Positions 6,081 through 8,281 of a stretch of 8,281 nucleotides of DNA are shown here, in pieces (the first letter of the stretch is position 1; every line of letters begins with the position of its first letter). The stretch covers positions 1 to 8,281 of the forward strand of contig CALIJH010000198.1 in the NCBI GenBank assembly GCA_938017765.1. The letters are read 5' to 3'. A program made the position numbers and the translations under genes. This DNA is from an uncultured Leptotrichia sp. Its GTDB lineage: Bacteria > Fusobacteriota > Fusobacteriia > Fusobacteriales > Leptotrichiaceae. The notes under the pieces are model-generated. The model was not told the origin of the DNA. It was given only the letters and a program-made list of their open reading frames with translations, and did not search any database.

Positions 6081-6794
6081 ATGAAAGCTAAAAATATTCA
6101 GGAACTGATGAAAAAAATAAATTATCAGTTCAAGAATGAAGATTATTTGAAAGAAGCTTTAACTCATAGGTCTTTTTCCAATGAAAACGATAAATTCAAA
6201 AAGTTTGATAATGAAAAACTGGAATTTTTAGGAGATGCAGTTTTAAATTTAATAGTTACGGAATATATATATGGTCTGGATAAAAGAAAAAGCGAAGGAG
6301 ATTTGGCAAAACTCAAGAGCCAGATAATAAGTGAACCTGTGTTTTCAGCTATTGCAGCAGAAATAAAATTAGGAGAGTATCTTTATCTGAGTAACGGAGA
6401 AGCTGCTTCGGGCGGAAGAAAAAGAAGATCTATTTTAGGAGATGCTTTTGAAGCATTAATAGGAGCAATTTTTAAAGATTCTGATTATTATACTGCAAAA
6501 CAGATTGCGTTGGAATTTTTACCTGACAAGGTGGAAAATTTAAAAGATATAGAAGGTATAGCTGATTATAAAACAGTATTACAGGAGATATTCCAGAGTA
6601 AATATAAGAAAATGCCTGAATATCAATTAATGAATACAAAAGGGCCGGATCATAACAAAAGATTTGAAATTTCAGTAAAACTCAATGATGAAATAATAGG
6701 TACAGGCAGAGGAAGAAGTAAGAAAGAGGCAGAAAAAAAAGCTGCAAAAAAAGCTCTTGAATTTATTAAAGGCAGAAAATACAATACAAAATAA
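6081..6794 (+). CDS. rnc: Ribonuclease III
   Basis: RNase III cleaves double-stranded RNA, including rRNA precursors and structured mRNAs. The 237-residue product has an N-terminal endonuclease domain followed by a C-terminal double-stranded RNA-binding domain. The signature NEKLEFLGDAVL (44-55) supplies Glu48 and Asp52, and GDAFEALIGAIF (120-131) supplies Asp121 and Glu124, so the full metal-binding set is present. The RNA-binding domain spans about 162-231, ending in the basic KKEAEKKAAKKAL helix. AGGAG (6069-6073) lies seven bases before the ATG. It follows the fabF terminator, with no clear promoter in the gap, and coaD starts 15 bases after its stop. The fabF-rnc order is common in Firmicutes and Fusobacteria. 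Confidence 0.97.
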   Translation: MKAKNIQELMKKINYQFKNEDYLKEALTHRSFSNENDKFKKFDNEKLEFLGDAVLNLIVTEYIYGLDKRKSEGDLAKLKSQIISEPVFSAIAAEIKLGEYLYLSNGEAASGGRKRRSILGDAFEALIGAIFKDSDYYTAKQIALEFLPDKVENLKDIEGIADYKTVLQEIFQSKYKKMPEYQLMNTKGPDHNKRFEISVKLNDEIIGTGRGRSKKEAEKKAAKKALEFIKGRKYNTK

Positions 6795-6809
6795 TGAAGT
6801 GAGGGGAAA

Positions 6810-7310
6810 ATGATTAAAACGGCACTTTATCCCGGGAGTTTTGACCCTATAACAAACGGGCATATAGATATAATAAAACGTTCGGCAAATCTGTTTGACA
6901 AACTTATAATTGGCATTTTTAAAAATTCCTCAAAAAAACAGGCATGGTTTTCAGATGATGAGAAAGTGGAGATGATAAAAGAGGTACTCAAGAGAGAGAA
7001 TGTCGACGCTGAAGTTAAGATATTCAACGGACTGCTTGTAGATTTTATGTATAAGGAAAAAGTTGATATCCTTATAAGAGGATTGAGAGCATTGTCAGAT
7101 TACGAATATGAGCTGCAATTTACTTTGACTAATAAGGCACTTGCTAAAAGTGAATTTGAAACTATATTTTTGAGTGCATCAAGAAAATATTTGTATTTGA
7201 GTTCCAGTCTTGTAAAGGAAATTGCACAAAATCATGGGGATTTGAAAAGTTTTGTTCCTGAAAATGTAGAAAAAAAATTGATTGAAAAAGTAAATCAAAT
7301 GGAGTTATAA
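6810..7310 (+). CDS. coaD: Phosphopantetheine adenylyltransferase
   Basis: CoaD joins ATP and 4'-phosphopantetheine to make dephospho-CoA, the penultimate step of coenzyme A synthesis. CoA in turn supplies the phosphopantetheine arm of acyl carrier protein. The 166-residue product carries the nucleotidyltransferase opening YPGSFDPITNGHIDII (7-22), with the HxGH-type motif seen as TNGH (15-18). It also has LIRGLRALSDYEYELQ (88-103) and the C-terminal YLSSSLVKEIA (129-139), which corresponds to the ISSTxVRE motif. The length is close to the usual 160 or so. GAGGGG (6801-6806) lies three bases before the ATG, a slightly short spacing. It is separated from rnc by only 15 bases and is almost certainly co-transcribed with it. 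It is the last intact gene of the core block. Confidence 0.97.
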   Translation: MIKTALYPGSFDPITNGHIDIIKRSANLFDKLIIGIFKNSSKKQAWFSDDEKVEMIKEVLKRENVDAEVKIFNGLLVDFMYKEKVDILIRGLRALSDYEYELQFTLTNKALAKSEFETIFLSASRKYLYLSSSLVKEIAQNHGDLKSFVPENVEKKLIEKVNQMEL

Positions 7311-7362
7311 ATTCTCTCAAATGAAAATATAAAAGATTATGAAATATAATATGAAATATTAA

Positions 7363-7390
7363 TTGACTATTTTAAAAAATATATTATAAT
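7363..7390 (+). promoter_or_regulatory. Orphan promoter-like sequence downstream of coaD
   Basis: TTGACT (7363-7368) and TATAAT (7385-7390) are 16 bases apart, a near-consensus promoter pointing right. No intact gene follows within the window, only streptococcal-type remnants. It may be the promoter of a core-lineage gene cut away at the junction. In DNA this AT-rich a chance match is possible. Confidence 0.45.
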
Positions 7391-7482
7391 ATTATTTTAA
7401 AAAAAAGTTAATAAAACAAACAAAAAAATAGGCAGTTGAAAATTCTAAAATGAATTAGCCATTTGAAGATATTAAAAAACAC

Positions 7483-7533
7483 CTCAGAGAGATATAATGT
7501 TATTCATCACAACCACATTAGAAAAACTCTGAG
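7483..7533. repeat. 7-bp inverted repeat upstream of the IS30 remnant
   Basis: CTCAGAG (7483-7489) and CTCTGAG (7527-7533) are perfect reverse complements 37 bases apart. The second abuts the ATG of the transposase remnant. It may belong to the left end or translation control of the insertion sequence. I cannot identify the terminal inverted repeat with confidence. Confidence 0.35.
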
Positions 7534-7872
7534 ATGCAAAACCGTTATAGCTCAAAAGGAGGACACTTGACAATAACGGAACGTCAATTAATTGAAGGCT
7601 GGAAAAAGCAATGGTGCTATTGTCAAACTTTTAAGAAAGCTCCGCAAACGATTCATAACGAAATCAAACGTGGCTTAATCATACAACAAAGACGTAGCGG
7701 AAAGTTTGAAAAGATGTACCAAGCTGACAGCCGACTATGCTCAACATTCCTACAACACTAACCGTAAGCAATCTGTAAAGCCTGTGACTTATGATAAAGA
7801 AACACAGGAGAAAATCAAATCCTGCATTACCTTAAGCAGAAGTTCTCTCCTGAAATGATTGTGAGAGCTAAG
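7534..7872 (+). pseudogene. IS30-family transposase remnant, frameshifted and 3'-truncated
   Basis: The DNA encodes pieces of an IS30-family DDE transposase, resembling those of streptococci, in changing frames. The N-terminus reads MQNRYSSKGGHLTITERQLI in one frame. Near 7601 it shifts to a frame giving GKSNGAIVKLLRK, then returns near 7637 to KAPQTIHNEIKRG (helix-turn-helix region). At about 7723-7735 the near-duplicate GCTGACA/GCCGAC moves reading to ADYAQHSYNTNRKQSV. Near 7819-7825 it moves back to HYLKQKFSPEMIVRAK. Similarity stops at about 7872, where a lacI-family remnant on the other strand begins. The catalytic DDE domain is absent, so no active transposase can be made. The right terminal repeat is not visible. 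This is an old, decayed copy. Confidence 0.8.
7534..7872 (+). mobile_element. Remnant of an IS30-family insertion sequence
   Basis: This extent covers the transposase remnant. Only the 5' third to half of the expected element remains, and no matching terminal inverted repeats or target-site duplication can be recognised. The left end may extend to about 7480. Confidence 0.6.
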
Positions 7873-8085
7873 TCTCTTGATTTTTACGAACAGGCAGAAT
7901 AATTCCAACAGTATTGGTTTGCTTTTTAACCACATTTGAGCGGAGTAGTTAGGAGAATAATTAAGTTCTTTCATTGCCTGACGCACGCGCTCCTTTGTTG
8001 TCTGACTAATCATGTCATATAAAGCACGGGATGTAGTAGAAGGTGAAATTCCTGCTAATTTAGCAACATTTTTTATTGCAGCCAT
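7873..8085 (-). pseudogene. LacI-family regulator remnant, frameshifted and truncated
   Basis: Read on the minus strand from the ATG at 8085 (or 8097), the product begins MAAIKNVAKLAGISPSTTSR, the classic LacI-type helix-turn-helix. It continues KERVRQAMKELNYSPNYSAQ (hinge region). Between the recognition helix and the next segment (ALYD-MISQ) about two codons are missing relative to the family. After SAQ the open frame turns to nonsense. Moving one frame restores VVKKQTNTVGIILPVRKNQE, the expected start of the sugar-binding domain. This is explained by loss of one A in the A-run at the complement of 7935-7937. Similarity ends at about 7873 against the IS30 remnant, so nearly all of the ligand-binding domain is gone. 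It lies just downstream of rsmE on the same strand. No functional repressor is expected, and no convincing promoter or Shine-Dalgarno is seen. Confidence 0.8.
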
Positions 8086-8146
8086 TATAATTTTCATTCT
8101 ATTTAACTTTACCCTTGAGGATACTATAACAGATAGCAATTCCTAC

Positions 8147-8281
8147 TTATTTTGCTAATTCCAGAACATAACTAATACTGCTTAAAGCAAACAACGGAGC
8201 TGTTTCTGTTCGCATGATGCGGGGACCTAGTCCAACTTTAACAGCCCCAGCTTTCTCAAAGGCTGCTATCTCCGCTGGTGA
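8147..8281 (-). CDS. rsmE: 16S rRNA (uracil-1498-N3)-methyltransferase, C-terminal end
   Basis: The minus strand encodes the last 44 residues of RsmE, entering from the right edge and stopping at the complement of 8147-8149. The SPOUT-class knot motif VGLGPRIMRTETAPL is unmistakable, preceded by SPAEIAAFEKAGAVK (the segment after GPEGG in full proteins). It ends ISYVLELAK. The enzyme methylates U1498 of 16S rRNA using S-adenosylmethionine bound in the trefoil knot. The sequence looks streptococcal, in line with the neighbouring remnants. Only the 3' end is visible, so whether the gene is intact cannot be judged. The lacI remnant begins about 50 bases downstream on the same strand. Confidence 0.9.
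   Translation of the reverse strand, partial: SPAEIAAFEKAGAVKVGLGPRIMRTETAPLFALSSISYVLELAK

Noticed and set aside
7431..7475. GGC...GCC and AATTC...GAATT pairing as an insertion-sequence end or RNA structure
   Set aside because: The pairing needs a large bulge and matches no terminal repeat I can name.
7789..8139. Treating the whole minus-strand frame as an intact 116-residue regulator
   Set aside because: Only the residues up to NYSPNYSAQ match the LacI family. The rest is out of frame and then runs into the IS30 remnant.
1..8281. CRISPR array, tRNA, rRNA, riboswitch, toxin-antitoxin or phage-defence module
   Set aside because: I saw no regularly spaced repeats, cloverleaf or rRNA signatures, conserved riboswitch cores or paired small toxin/antitoxin genes on either strand.

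Overview
The window reads as a mosaic of DNA from three bacterial lineages that share the human or animal mouth. No single gene order explains it. The core (about 2720-7430) is AT-rich and carries fabD, acpP, fabF, rnc and coaD, each with a strong Shine-Dalgarno sequence and AGA-rich, A/T-ending codons. I infer a Leptotrichia-like fusobacterium. The left block (about 181-2707) holds a lipoprotein, a nitronate monooxygenase-type flavoprotein, an STM3941-like membrane protein and a small four-helix membrane protein. None has a recognisable Shine-Dalgarno, which is typical of Bacteroidota, and the proteins look Capnocytophaga-like. The right block (about 7480-8281) holds a decayed IS30-family transposase, a truncated frameshifted lacI-family regulator and the C-terminal end of rsmE. 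These look streptococcal.

Layout. 1-165 is the 5' end of a minus-strand gene with a good Shine-Dalgarno (AAGGTG), so it probably does not belong to the Bacteroidota block. It abuts a lipoprotein gene that has lost its own start. 810-2707 holds three closely packed plus-strand genes. 2790-4166 holds a small membrane protein and fabD. An intergenic region with a consensus promoter and a possible operator precedes acpP, which ends at a sharp terminator. fabF has its own promoter and is followed by a symmetrical terminator, then by the rnc-coaD pair. After coaD a promoter-like sequence points at nothing intact, and the sequence passes into the degraded streptococcal material.

How the genes work together. 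fabD loads malonyl groups onto the acyl carrier protein made by acpP, and fabF condenses them in fatty-acid elongation. rnc and coaD (RNA processing; coenzyme A synthesis) are housekeeping genes. CoaD is linked to acyl carrier protein because CoA donates the phosphopantetheine arm. The flavoprotein at 810-1757 belongs to the same superfamily as the enoyl-ACP reductase FabK, but its lineage signals differ from the fab genes, so I do not place it in that pathway.

The junctions could be a chimeric assembly (or amplification chimera) or real horizontal transfer; the sequence alone cannot decide. I do not see a convincing new multi-gene system. The items most worth a second look are the three junctions, the possible operator upstream of acpP, and the head-on remnant junction between the IS30 and lacI fragments at 7872/7873.
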